Assembly: GCA_001579985.1 (NCBI GenBank)
Contig: LRSR01010177.1
Coordinates: 1-64,000 of the forward strand
Length of the DNA stretch: 64,000 nucleotides
Origin: Hypsibius dujardini
Lineage: Eukaryota > Tardigrada > Eutardigrada > Parachela > Hypsibiidae
Reading direction: 5' to 3'
Shown: positions 48,001-59,117 of the stretch, piece by piece
Position numbering within the stretch: position 1 is the stretch's first letter
Layout: each line of letters starts with the position of its first letter
The notes under the pieces: model-generated
Told to the model about the DNA's origin: nothing
Databases searched by the model: none
The model's input: the letters and a program-made list of their open reading frames with translations, nothing else
Program-made: the position numbers and the translations under genes

Positions 48001-51000
48001 TCCAGCGGCCACAACAACGCAGTCATCAACGACAGTCTCATCAAAGCCCGGTGGCGCCGGCGGCACGTGCAGCCCGTCCACTGCGCCATCCGTCACCAAT
48101 GGTGCCTGCGTCAGTCTCAGTCAGATCAGCGCGCAGTGTCAAGGCCAGCGGATCGCCAAGTCAACGGACTGCCAAACCAGCGAGTACTGCTGCTTCACCT
48201 CTTACGGCAGCGGTCAGGTTACCGAGCCAGCGGACGGAGCCACGTGCTCGCCCAACACCGCCCCATCCGTCCACAACGGAGTGTGCACCGCGACTGCACA
48301 CCTCGCCGCCCAGTGCAAGGGCCAACGGATCTCAAAGTCGGTCGACTGTGGGTCCACGCAGTTTTGCTGCTTCGCCGATAACACCGGCTCCATCGGCGGC
48401 GGCGGAAACAACGGAGCGTGCACTCCTAACACCTCCCCAACAATCACGAACGGCGTCTGCACGGACGTCGGTCAATTGTCCAGCTCCTGCCGCGGGCTGA
48501 CCTTCTCGAAGTCAGCCCAATGTAGTTCCTCCCAGTTTTGCTGCTTCAACGGTCAGCATGACGGCGGTGGCAGCGGTGGCAGCGGTGGCGGCAGTGGCAG
48601 TGGCGGAAGCCAACCGTCCGGCGCCTGCACACCGAAGACTCAACCGAGCATCACCAACGGCACCTGCGTCCAGACGGCGCAACTCAGCGCAAAATGCCGC
48701 GGATTGACCTTCTCCAAGTCGGGAAACTGTAACAACGACGAGTTCTGTTGCTTCGGAGGCAGTGTTGGAGGCTCTAACGGAGGTGGTGGTATCACCCAAG
48801 CGCCGTACCCCGTCTTACCGGTCGATAACGGTAGTGGAGGTTCTATGGCTGGCGGGAAGTGTTCGCCGAGTACCGACCCTACCGTCAAGGATGGAGTTTG
48901 CACAACTTCGGATCAGCTGGCGAGCCAGTGTACCGGCAAACGGATGTCCAAGTCGACGGACTGCCCGATAGTGCAGTTTTGCTGTTTCTCCGGCACTCCG
49001 AGTGGCCAACCGGGCTCATACAACAGCGGTTTAGGTGGTGGCGGTGGGGCAGTCGGTGGCAGTGCATGCTCTCCGACCACCCAACCGTCCATCTCAAACG
49101 GTGTCTGCACCAACGTGGCTGACTTGTCGAAGCAGTGTAGCGGAAAACGACTTTCGAAATCTGCCGACTGTCTCAACAACCAGTACTGCTGCTTCTCCGG
49201 CGGGGATGCCGTGAACGGGGGCTCCGGCACCGGTCCATGCTCACCGAACAGCGAACCGACCGTTAAGAACGGAGTGTGCACCGCTCCGGAGAGCTTGACC
49301 CAAAAGTGTTCTGGAATGAGGTTATCAAAATCGGGCGACTGCGCGAACGGTCAGTACTGTTGCTTCACCAGCGCCCCGTATAATACCGGAGGTGCCGGCG
49401 GAGGTGGCGGTTCGAGCGGTGGTGGCAACGGTGGTTCAGGTGGAGGGGCGTGCTCACCGAACACGGAACCGTCCGTGCAAGACGGAGTCTGTACGATACC
49501 GGACAATCTAGCAAAGCAGTGTACCGGAAAACGACTTTCAAAGTCGGTCAACTGTTCCACGACGGAGTTCTGCTGCTTCACCAGTCCGTCAAGCTCGGGC
49601 GGCAGTGGCTCCGGAAACGGTGGCTCTCCCAGTGGCGGTTCCGGAGATGGTGGGTCCAGCAACGGAGGGTCCGGAAACGCAGGTGCTGCGTGCTCTCCAT
49701 CCACGGAACCATCCAGCAGCGGAGTGTGCACTTCATCGGCGCAGCTCTCCCAGCAATGTACCGGCAAACGCGTTTCGAAATCTCCCCAATGTCCGCCCGA
49801 GCAGTTTTGTTGCTTCACGGGATCGTACGGTGGTGATGGCGGCGGAGGTGCAGGGGGAGGCTCTCAAGCTTGTAGTCCGAACACACAGCCCAGTATCACC
49901 AACGGAAACTGCGTTAGTCCTAGCCAACTGTCCGCGCAGTGCCGGCGTCTGACCTTCTCAAAATCAGCACAGTGTGCAGCCTCGGATTTCTGCTGTTTCA
50001 ACGCCACTTCGGTTGGTGGAACGGTCGCGCCTCCCGCGGCGTCATCGTGCTCGCCGAGTTCCGCTCCAGATGTGACGAACGGTGTCTGTACCAATACAGC
50101 ATTACTGACGACCAAGTGTCAAGGACAGAGAATTTCGAAGTCCCCGAATTGTGGAACCGGCCAATACTGCTGTTTCAACGCGTATGGGTCGAGTTCACCG
50201 GGAGGCAGCGATGGTGGCAGTGCTCCAGGTTTGTACTAAAGAGGACAAACAAACGGACGGACGGACAGATAAACACACAGAAAGACAAAAGAAGACAGAC
50301 GGACAGACCGGCGAACGGAAAAACGGACGAACGGACAGACAGACAGAAAGGCGGAAAGACAAAACGGCAGGCAGATAAACCAACAGCTTTATGCAGATTC
50401 TATGCTGCAAAAACTTAAATAGTAACTATTGAAAAATGCAATTTCAGGTGGTCCTGGATCTGGGTCGCCACCGTCGGCCACTCCATCCAGTGGTGGAGCT
50501 AATTGTTCTCCGCAAACTCAGCCAGGCATTACCAACGGCAAGTGCGTCGGAAAAGACCAGCTCAATGCACAATGCGGAGCCCTGCGTTTCTCGCGGTCTG
50601 CAGACTGCCAGACCGATCAATACTGCTGCTTCGGTCAAGCTGCAAGTCAACCAGTAGAGGGAGGGTCATCAACTCCTGGTAAGCTATGTGTTCGTTTATT
50701 TCGGATATTCTGTTTGTCTGCATTTCTGTTTGCATCTCTTTTGGTGTTTGCCAATCTGATTCTCTGCCTGCTAGTCCGAGTATATTTCCTTGTCTCTTTG
50801 TCTGTCTGTCATTCTTTTTGTCCGTCTTTCTGTTTGCCTGCCTGTCTGCCTTTTAGGCACTGTCTGTTTGCCTGTTGGTCTACCCTGTGATTTTAGATCT
50901 ATATATGTCTGTCTGCCGCTTTGCTAGGGTCACTTACAGCGCATATGTCTGTATGTCTGTCTATTTTATTATATCTGTCTTCCCCATCATTGCCGAACCA

Positions 51001-53909
51001 ACTAAATTGGACCATTTTCTTACTAGCTGGACCATCCAGCGGATCTTGTTCCCCGAAGACCGCGCCTGCCGTCACCAACGGGAAGTGCGTCAACAGCGGC
51101 GACCTTACTGTTCAATGTATCGGACAACGCATGTCAAAGTCAGACAACTGTGCTAGCAGCCAATTTTGCTGCTTCGATCAATCCGCCAGCGGATCGCAGT
51201 ATCCGGCCAGTCCTGCCCCATCAAGCGGAGGAGCCACTTGCTCACCACAAAGTCAGCCAAGTATTACAAACGGAAAGTGCGTCAACAACGGCGACCTCAC
51301 ATCACAATGTGCCGGGCAGCGCATGTCAAAGTCAGACAACTGTGCGAGCGGCCAGTTCTGCTGTTTTGATCAAATGGCAGGTGGCGGGGGTATTGGAGGT
51401 GGAGGTGCATCTTGTTCCCCACTAACGCAGCCCAGCATCACTAACGGAAAATGTGTGAACAACGACCAATTGACTGCTCAGTGTGGAGCATTACGACTTT
51501 CCAAGTCTGCAGACTGTCAGACAAACCAATACTGCTGCTTTAGCGGGTCATCAAGCAGTCAGCCGGCTGGAGGAGCATCAACACCCTCTCCCTCTCGTAA
51601 GCCCATCGAGTTTTCTACAGTTAGTTTGTCTGTTTGTTACACTGTGGTATGAATGTCTGCCCTTCTGATTGGCTGACCGTCTGTCTGCCTCTCTGACTGA
51701 CTAGCTGCATATGTGTCTGTAATTCCGTCTTCTTATTTATGTCTGTGTGTCAGTATGTCTGTGTGTCTGTGTGTTTGTGTGCCTATCCGTCTGGATATCT
51801 GGAAGGCTGTCATTCTGATAGTCTGTCTGTCTGTCTACCGGTCCATCTCTTCCGATAACAATAAAGTATATACGAATTTCATCTCTGTTTTCTGTATTTT
51901 GAATCTGTTTGCCTCAATACTCGAACGTCTTTTTCATCTTCATCTTATTAGCTGGACCGGTTAACACAACCAGCCCAAGCTCTGGCACCAAGTGTTCCCC
52001 TCAAACCGAACCGACTGTGACGAACGGTCGCTGCGTGGATACCGGCGCCCTCAGTACATCATGTGCCGGACAACGCCTTTCCAAGTCGTCCGACTGCCAG
52101 ACATCCCAATACTGCTGTTTCGACGGAGCCTACCCAGCACCGGCACCGAGCGGATCCACACCAACCAGCGGACCGTGCACCCCAAACACCGAGCCGTCCA
52201 TTAACGACGGCCAATGTGTCGACCAGAGTCAAGTCGTGGCGCAATGCTCCGCGAAACGAATGTCCAAGTCTGCCAACTGCAGCAGCACCCAATTCTGCTG
52301 CTTCTCCGCAACCGGTGCGGGTGGAGTTGGGGGAGGCGGAGCCAACAATAATAACGGCGGCAGCTGCACCCCGCAAAGCAATCCGTCAGTCCACAACGGT
52401 GTCTGTACCGAACTCGGCGCGCTTAGTCAAACCTGTCAAGGCAGACAAATATCCAAATCCACGGACTGCCTGACATCGCAATTTTGTTGCTTCAACAGCC
52501 CGACCGTCGGTCCCTACCCCATCCCCATCATCACTGGGGGCGGTTGCACGCCCAATACTGAACCCTCCGTCAAGAACGGCACCTGCGTCGACCTGAACCA
52601 GCTGACCACGCAATGCCAGGACCTTCGCTTCTCAAAGTCGACCCAGTGCCAAGCTTCGCAGTTTTGTTGCTTTACCGTCCCGGTCACGTCACCGCAGAAC
52701 CAGTGCACCCCCGAGACCGAACCAACCATCACCAACGGTGTCTGTCTCGTCAGTGCAGACCTGCCGGCACGGTGTAACGGGGCGTTACAACGGGCGGCGA
52801 AGAGTATCAACTGTCTGTCCAGTCAATGGTGCTGTTTCAGCGGTGCGCAGGTCCCCGTGTACCCGCCGACAACCGCGCAGTTGACGGATGGAACGGACGG
52901 TGGAAAGATCTCTTTGTTAGGCGGCGATAACAAGGTGAAGATCACCGTTGAGGACGGCCACTGCACACCAAACAGTGACCCGTTGGCTAGGGGGACGTGC
53001 GTGACCACGAGAGACCTTCCGAAGAGCTGTGCGGACCTTCGAGCCTCTCCATCGCTCGATTGTCCAAGGTTTAGTTGGTGCTGCTTCGGGTCGAGCAACG
53101 CAACGACGATGGCAACAACAACAACGACCCTTCCGAGTACTACGACAACAACGGAGACCATCAAACTGGTCAACCCCATCAAAATCGATATCCTCATCCC
53201 GGACACGGCGGTGAAGGTCCCGGCTGCCACAAAGCTGTCGGTTGGTCCTGCGTGCACACCGAACGTGAACAGCTCCATCCACGACGGTCAGTGCATGCGA
53301 ATGAGGGAGATCAGTGAGAGATGTGTGGATCGAAGAGCCTCACCGAGTTTCGACTGTCCGATGGGTCAGTGGTGCTGCTTCGGGGACTCGTCGACCGTCG
53401 TCGCGCTGACCAACGAGGAGGCGACGGAAGTAACAACCGTCTCGACGACTACCACGTCCACAGACGGACGGGCGCAGTGCGCGCCGAACAGTAACCGGGC
53501 CCTGCGAAACGGACAGTGCTTGACGATCCGCGAGCTGCAGGCAAGCTGTGTGGAGCGGCAGGCCGCTCCGTCGCCGGACTGCGAGATGGGTCGTTGGTGC
53601 TGTTACTCTGAACCGGCGACGGACAAAGACGCTGTCGACGTAACGGAAGCTGCGACCGACGCGACGACGACGACAGTCGCAGTGGTGGTGGAGGACGGCG
53701 CGAGGTGCACGCCCAACGCGGAGCCCACGGTAGAGAATGGAGCGTGTATGCCGACGAAGGATCTTCGGTCCAAATGCCGGAACCGACGGGTGTCGAAGAG
53801 TCCGCAGTGTCGGATGGGGCAGTGGTGCTGCTTCACGGACCCGAAGGGTAACGCGACGAGCGGAGAGTTCTCACCCCTCGGGAGGAGCGTCAATATGGGT
53901 GCCCTATAG
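42003..53909 (+). CDS. Giant secreted protein with 35 six-cysteine (clip-like) modules, gene 3
   Basis: Exons: 42003-42297, 43089-45026, 45121-45201, 45260-45607, 45878-47494, 48000-50228, 50448-50678, 51027-51596, 51952-53909, giving 3088 aa. All eight introns are phase 1 and all frames close. The signal peptide is NLRVGFLLQLGIWLCQG (ATG 42012 is an alternative start). A Gly/Ser/Asn/Tyr-rich region of roughly 200 residues follows (GGGYGANINNNGNNYFG), resembling silk or cuticle low-complexity sequence. Then come 35 modules distributed 4, 1, 6, 11, 1, 3 and 9 over exons 2 and 4-9, for example CSPSTAPSVTNGAC continuing to SEYCCF. The linkers are Thr/Ser-rich at first and Gly/Ser-rich in exon 6. 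The later modules share the core SxSxxC; the last five end WCCF instead of QFCCF or QYCCF. There is no membrane anchor, GPI signal or enzyme domain. Six cysteines in C-C-C-C-CC order imply three disulfides per module. A matrix, cuticle, mucus or defence role is inference. Confidence 0.87.
42298..43088 (+). other. Intron 1 of gene 3
   Basis: Phase-1 intron with a GACACA array at 42425-42655, in the orientation opposite to most other intronic arrays. The acceptor is ctatacag at 43088. Confidence 0.75.
42425..42655. repeat. (GACACA)n array in gene 3 intron 1
   Basis: Hexamers GACACA with some CACAGA variants on the coding strand. Confidence 0.92.
45620..45877. repeat. Degenerate GTCC/GTCT array in gene 3 intron 4
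   Basis: Units TCCG, TTCG, TCTG and TCAA run through the 270-base intron. A frame happens to remain open across it, but the donor gtaaga and the acceptor gttgtag keep the flanking phase, so it is intronic. Confidence 0.85.
47495..47999 (+). other. Intron 5 of gene 3
   Basis: AT-rich intron of 505 bases between the 6-module and 11-module exons. Nothing else seen. Confidence 0.75.
50241..50385. repeat. GGAC/GACA array in gene 3 intron 6
   Basis: ACGG and GACA units on the coding strand; with intron 1 of this gene, one of only two intronic arrays in this reversed orientation. Confidence 0.88.
50690..51000. repeat. Degenerate GTCT array in gene 3 intron 7
   Basis: TCTG/TTTG units dominate the intron between the 1-module and 3-module exons, in sense orientation. 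Confidence 0.8.
51600..51855. repeat. Degenerate GTCT array in gene 3 intron 8
   Basis: TCTG/TGTG units in sense orientation between donor gtaagc and acceptor cttattag. Confidence 0.8.
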
Positions 53910-54244
53910 ACGGACAAAGAACTTACACATACCTTTTTTGGAGGAGGAATTGCAGTGTGAAACTACTCAAAACTGCGTGCTCAACGGTGGGGTTTTTTTT
54001 CGGAATCTGTGGTACGAAATACGTCTTATAGATGGAGGTTTTGACTTTTGAGGACCGGGTTGGTTGTTGTGTTAGTGCACTCTACAGTCTTCCTGAATTG
54101 TCAGACTATTTTTCACTCTGCGCTGGTAGCGTTTTGTGAGGCATCACATGTGCACTCTTTTTTTCCTGCTGAACTCTCTTTGTTATATTTCTTACCGTTT
54201 GTTTGCTTCATATGAAGTCACTCGTTATTGCTGAATTTATATAT

Positions 54245-54250
54245 AATAAA
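54245..54250 (+). promoter_or_regulatory. Candidate poly(A) signal of gene 3
   Basis: AATAAA lies about 335 bases after the gene 3 stop, in an AT-rich setting. Confidence 0.55.
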
Positions 54251-54370
54251 CTTTCACATCAATTGACTGTACCGTATTACATTCACATTTCGCTCTTGTA
54301 CTGTACGTGAGTTTGAAATCGGTGCTATATTGCACGTTGCACGGTGCAAGGGCACGTTGAGGGTCCTTAG

Positions 54371-54849
54371 AAGTCGGGACCAAAACCCCTCATACCCCTC
54401 ATGATCAGGGCCATGAGGGGCGGGTTAAGGGGCAGAATGTATTTTTTTCAAAATTGAACCCGAAATTCGGTTTTTTTCTTGATCATTTTGTAATTTGTGG
54501 GCGTGTTCGGATCTGATTTCCAAGAGCCCCTGGGATTTCAAACCATTCACAAAACGTCAATTTGTCCATCAAATTTAGACTACGTTGTATTTTTTAATGT
54601 TTTATTGTATATATGTTATATTGTACCACATCAAATTATAAATTTGAGAAAAAAACTGAAAAAAGTGCTTTTGAAAATGTTTTGAAATCCCAGAGGGACC
54701 TCCGGAAATTTGACTCCCACACCCCCCCCCACAAGTTTCAAAAATGATCAGAAACAAAAGGCTAAATTTTAGCTTCAGTTTTGAAAAAAGTGCATTTTGC
54801 CTCTTTGCCCACTCCTGGCCCTGACCAAGAGGGGTCCTGGTTCCGACTT
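54371..54849. repeat. Foldback inverted repeat with arms of about 190 bases
   Basis: The left arm (54371-54559) and the reverse complement of the right arm (54663-54849) share AAGTCGG.ACCA, ACCCCTC, GGTCAGGGCCA or GATCAGGGCCA, TTTTTTCAAAA, TGATCATTTT and CTGGGATTTCAAA in the same order. The spacer is about 100 AT-rich bases. Probably a non-autonomous palindromic element; superfamily unknown. Confidence 0.78.
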
Positions 54850-55136
54850 ATAAAACCCTATAAGAGCCCCTGTTGTATAGCGAAGGTACGAGTACTACCA
54901 TCTAAAAAGGATTATTAGGAGAGTTTACTACTTGTTACTACCGGATTCACAACAACGTCCTGTGTAGTGAGACTTAATTGCCGGTAAACACCTAAAACGT
55001 CTTCATGAGTCTATTCCACCGAAGATTTTTGGCAAATTTAACACAGCAAAATATTTTATTAATTTCAACTGGCAAATAAACGTGGTGCGTGTGGCGTGGT
55101 TGTAAAAAGAACCGAATATTTTGCTTTGCCTCAATC

Positions 55137-56254
55137 ATGAGTGTTTCCGGCATCTTTGGTGCGTCAGTGTTGCTCCTCCTTTTTGCAGTTACACCTTGCT
55201 CCGTTACCGATAACAACAGCGACGCCGCCGCCGGCAAGCCCCATCCAAGCTGTCGCACCATTAACCACACCGTCACCCGATGTGGCGATGGAGTGGACAA
55301 GCATATCACGTGCACCGTGCCCGGTAACTTTGACGGTGACCACTTTCCCCCCGGCATCCGCAGCCTTGTCATTTTCCACTTCAAGGTGAAGAAGAAGTAC
55401 ACAGCTTTCCCGGCGCAAGAGTATATCTGCAATCAGTAAGGGTACACAATTGTAAAAATGCACCCGAGGATATGCGTTTCCCGTTGAACGGTCTATTGCT
55501 GCACTGGAAACGCCATATTTTGACATTACATCTCGGCGAGAGGAATTTCCTCACGCTGACCGAGGGTTCGCCTCAATCCAGACGCTCATACTGGATTCTT
55601 GCCAGATAGCGGCAACAAGCATGTCCGTATTTGAGGGACTCAACAGTTTTACGACGGAGGGAAATTTACCGTCTTTCGAGATTGAATCGAATCTGGAAAT
55701 GATCGAAATTCGCAGGAATCCTCTCGTTGGGCCTTGACTGGAGCTTTCTTCGACCAGTTGCAGGCAGCATGCTGGTAAGTCCAATAGGTAGATAACATAT
55801 TGCATATATGTAGGGATCGCAATAAATATCATCAGGCAACTAAAAAAATAGCTGCCAAAGATTATCAGTATAGATTGGTTTAGTAGTCTAGTTATAGTTC
55901 TAAGTTGTTTAATTGTCCCACTTAAATCTTGAGAAATTAAAACTTCTAGTTCAGCTTTTTCCAGAAATGATGAAAAACTGTTGCATCCAGTTTTGCTTAC
56001 CTCGCGCTAGACGCAGCGTCTTATCTGACCTGCACTGGACAATGTTCCTGATATCATTCTCACCACCAGAGATGTGCAACTCCGGGAAAAAGCAATTCCA
56101 ACTCCACCCGGATTTTACCCGTTTTATGCAGGTAATCCAGCACAACGTAGTAATGATCCTGAAGGGGGTGTTCAACAGAATCCAGCTGACTGTGCCGTAG
56201 CTTTTTGCCACGTTCAATTTAGCGGATGCGCCCGTACTAGTACTTGGCCGTAAC
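55137..56254 (+). pseudogene. Decayed leucine-rich-repeat secreted/receptor-type gene
   Basis: Starts with a signal peptide (MSVSGIFGASVLLLLFAVTP) and a cysteine-bearing cap (SCRTINHTVTRC, HITCTVP, then PPGIRSLVIFHFKVK), which resembles an LRR N-terminal cap. The first exon can end at donor gtaagg (55437). Downstream there are LRR-like pieces in different frames: ILTLHLGERNFLTLTEG (about 55515), FASIQTLILDSCQIA and MSVFEGLNS (about 55568-55640), NLEMIEIRRNPLVG (about 55690), and TGAFFDQLQAAC (about 55738) running into donor gtaagt at 55775. Two frame changes between adjacent pieces argue that the gene is broken. An open stretch at about 56026-56254 (LTTRDVQLREKAIPTPPGFY) could be a later exon. 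An active gene with unusual splicing is less likely. Confidence 0.5.
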
Positions 56255-56602
56255 TCTCATCAACCTCTGGCCTCCTCCCTTGACCGATGGAAATGGAAAC
56301 ACCTCCCCCTAGACCCGGAAGCTTGTTTACCTGGTGAATCTTTTGAGAATAGTTAAGATTTTTAAAAAACCTGAAAACTGAAAAAAACGAACGGATTGGT
56401 TAAGTTCCGGTTTAATGCGACAGTGCGCTATGGCATTCAACCAGCTAAAGCACCATTCCATGAGGACTTCGGCTGAACAGAACCTCATTGGCCGGACAAA
56501 GGTTGGGCTACTGTATAACCATAATTTCGATAAAAGGTCGATATGAGACGCCAGAGGTGTATTAAAAAAGCCGATATACATCTGTAGATGTATCGTTCTA
56601 TT
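56255..56602. other. Intergenic between the LRR remnant and PSMD8
   Basis: About 350 bases with no feature I can support; the minus-strand frame at 56327-56581 has no family resemblance. Confidence 0.5.
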
Positions 56603-58399
56603 TTACACAATTTTCTCCAGTTCCTTAGCATAACCGAGCATTGTCTCGGCCACTTCTTGGTAGGATAAGGCGGTCAAATCGGCCGCGGTGATCTGCCGGC
56701 CGTCCGTTTCCATGTCTGACTCTATCAGCAGTTGGTCCTGAATTAGATTGCGTTCCGTGTCGAAGTTGAGGACACCGTTCTGGGCCAGTTTCCATTTGTT
56801 CTAAAGTACGAAGACAAAAACGTAGATTCAGATGGACAGACATAAGATGGACAGAAAGGAGGTTAAGGCAAACCAGCAAGCAGGCAGACAAATATACAGA
56901 TAGATCAGCAGGCAGATGCAGACAGACGCAGGCATACAGAGACACAGACAGTGAGAGACAGACAGACAGACAGACAAAGAGATAGACACATAGCCGAGCA
57001 GACAGCCAAACAGACAAACAAACAGACAGAAAGCAGATAAACAAATAGATAAACAGAGGACAGCTATCTAGGCAGATAGACGTCCGGTCAGCCAGAAACA
57101 AACACAGACAGACAAACAGACAGATAAACAGACAGCCAAACACAGATAAATAGGGAATGTATGCAATTCACTTTGCATGCATGCAACTACAGACCTGATC
57201 AACGAAAGTCTTAAATTCCGGCTCACTGGTGATGAAGAGCATTTTCCGGGCGGCGTCAGCGCTGATCAATGGGCAGGCTCTACTGATATTCTTTGCAATT
57301 TCGATTCTGCAACCAACGCATGCGGTTAGAAAGTTCAGCAGTTCAAAGACAGTAACAGGGATAGCAGGCATGAACGAACCGTGTAGTGTTGGCCAGCAAT
57401 TCCATGAAATAGCCGTAGCTCGGTGCAGGGACATTCTTGTGGGCGATGAAGATCTTGCTGTAGCTACCCTCCATCAGACTGCGTTCCAACTGGACGGGGA
57501 AGCTCAGGTACTGGTCCTTTTCGATCTTGTCCAGCGACATCAACTCGACCTCACTGTGAAAGTCACCCAGACGATTCTCCGCCAACAGCGACAGTAGGTA
57601 CAGTCCGAGGAGCTGTTGCATCATGGATGAATCCGGAATTCCACCTCTGAAATAGGCATACAAAAATCCACAGTGAACTGATTATTTATAATACCAGAAA
57701 GCTGATCTTGAAAGATCACGCCATCATCCACGAGAAATCGCTTGTAATCAATCAATAAATCAGAAATGCACAGACTTTCGACGATAGGACAGTAATAGTC
57801 ACGCGTCGATGAAACTCACGATACTTCATCAATCAATGCAAGGGTAATTGCACCAAACTAATGTGTTGGCAATTAACCGATCAATCAGCAGCCCTTCAGA
57901 TAATTTGCAAGACGTTACCACTATCAATTCGATTTTCTAATTTCAACACCGCCAAGGCCTTCTTACTTGACATCGTAGTAGTAGACCTTCAGCTGATCAA
58001 TGTGGCGCTGGAAACTCTTGAGATCACGGTCGAAGATGGCAAACTGAGCTCCCATCTCCAGGACGTCTCCTGGAAAAATCTCAAATTAAAATCAGGACTT
58101 CCGATTTCCCCCACAAGCGCCACACATGCTGACACCAATTGCAACGCACTGGCTAAAATAATTTCCTGTTTCGAAGCCTCCCCTTCGGCGGTCGGGATGA
58201 AATGGTGTTCCGTCAAAGCGACCTGCCAAAAACAACAAATGCAACCTTTTTACACCGGAAAGAACGGAAGACCTTCTTAACGTACTTTCAATGAATTGAG
58301 CAGACTTTCACATTTGGCCTTCTCCATTGGGCGCTTATTCCACTCCTCTGTCAACTGGCGATAGAGCGACATCAGGCTTTGAAGTCCGGTGGCAGACAT
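56603..58399 (-). CDS. PSMD8: 26S proteasome regulatory subunit Rpn12
   Basis: Lid subunit of the 19S regulatory particle of the proteasome, needed for lid assembly and for docking on the base. Minus-strand exons: 58399-58286, 58222-58150, 58069-57967, 57646-57380, 57306-57195, 56800-56603, giving 288 aa with all junctions in frame. Matches to animal PSMD8 are clear along the whole length: LYRQLTEEWNKRPMEKAKC near the start, GAQFAIFDRDLKSFQRHIDQ then LKVYYYDVK in the middle, MMQQLLGLYLLSLLAENRL, the signature LERSLMEGSYSKIFIAHKNV, and the C-terminal LGYAKELEKIV (human ends YARQLEMIV). The length is close to the usual 257-290-residue core. The penultimate region (LLIESDMETDGRQITAADL) is the least conserved. 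It diverges from XPO7 across 718 bases, so regulation may be shared. Confidence 0.95.
56820..57150. repeat. Degenerate GACA array in PSMD8 intron 5
   Basis: GACA/AACA units on the plus strand; GTCT on the sense strand of PSMD8. It fills most of the intron between exons 5 and 6. Confidence 0.9.
57647..57966 (-). other. PSMD8 intron 3 with AATCAATC motifs
   Basis: 320-base intron with AATCAATCAAT-type clusters (57745-57925) like those in the BMPR2-type and XPO7 introns. Confidence 0.65.
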
Positions 58400-59117
58400 A
58401 ATGGTGGCGAGAAAGAAAGTCTCAATAAAAACGTCGTCCTCGTCGTGTAAAAGGCCCGAAACTTTTCTCCTAGCAGCTTGAATCGCAAGATCGTGCTTCT
58501 GCCAACAACGGCCACGATAATAGTAAATAAGAAATTCCAAGCGAACGGAGCGGAAATCGCGGATCTTGGAGATTTTAGGGAAGATATGCTGAAGAGCTCG
58601 CTAGTGTTGTGGGAAAAAAAGAATGCGAGTCACGGTGTGGAACTCCACACTTCAGTGGTGCTGGCATTTTGGCAGTTACGCTTCTAAGAATCCCATGGTA
58701 GTGGAATGCGCCAATTAATGGAGGTGGAACTGCGCTTTTGGATTATTGTGATTTGCTTAATGGACGTTGACGGCTTTTTGGCCGTAACCACAAGACTGCG
58801 CAACAAATCACAACAAAGACAAAAACCGTTCATTCATTTTCTGTTTTTTTTTTTTCAACAAGAAATAGGATTTTTGCGGTGGCGGTGATTTCGTTCTCCG
58901 AATCTGGATTCAACAAGCTGCTGGACATTGAAATTTATTGTGATGGCGGGAGAAAAGCGGCGGCTTTGAGCGGAAAGCGGAACGATGTGAAAGACATTTT
59001 CCTTAAAAAGTTATTTTCTCAAAATCAGCTCTCGGAGGTCGTGCCGTGACACCTTCCGCTCCACCACCCGAATCCCACCGGGGTTGTCATTTTGCATTGC
59101 GGAACATATCCCGCAAA
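58400..59117. promoter_or_regulatory. Divergent intergenic region between PSMD8 and XPO7
   Basis: 718 bases separate the two divergent start codons, so both promoters must lie here. There is no clear TATA box. The upstream in-frame extension of PSMD8 (to 58540) is probably 5' leader. I see no further gene. Confidence 0.6.

Larger units (their letters stand above)
53910..55136. other. Gene 3 3' side and foldback repeat
   Basis: The stretch holds the poly(A) signal of gene 3 at 54245 and the inverted repeat at 54371-54849. No coding region seen. Confidence 0.65.
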
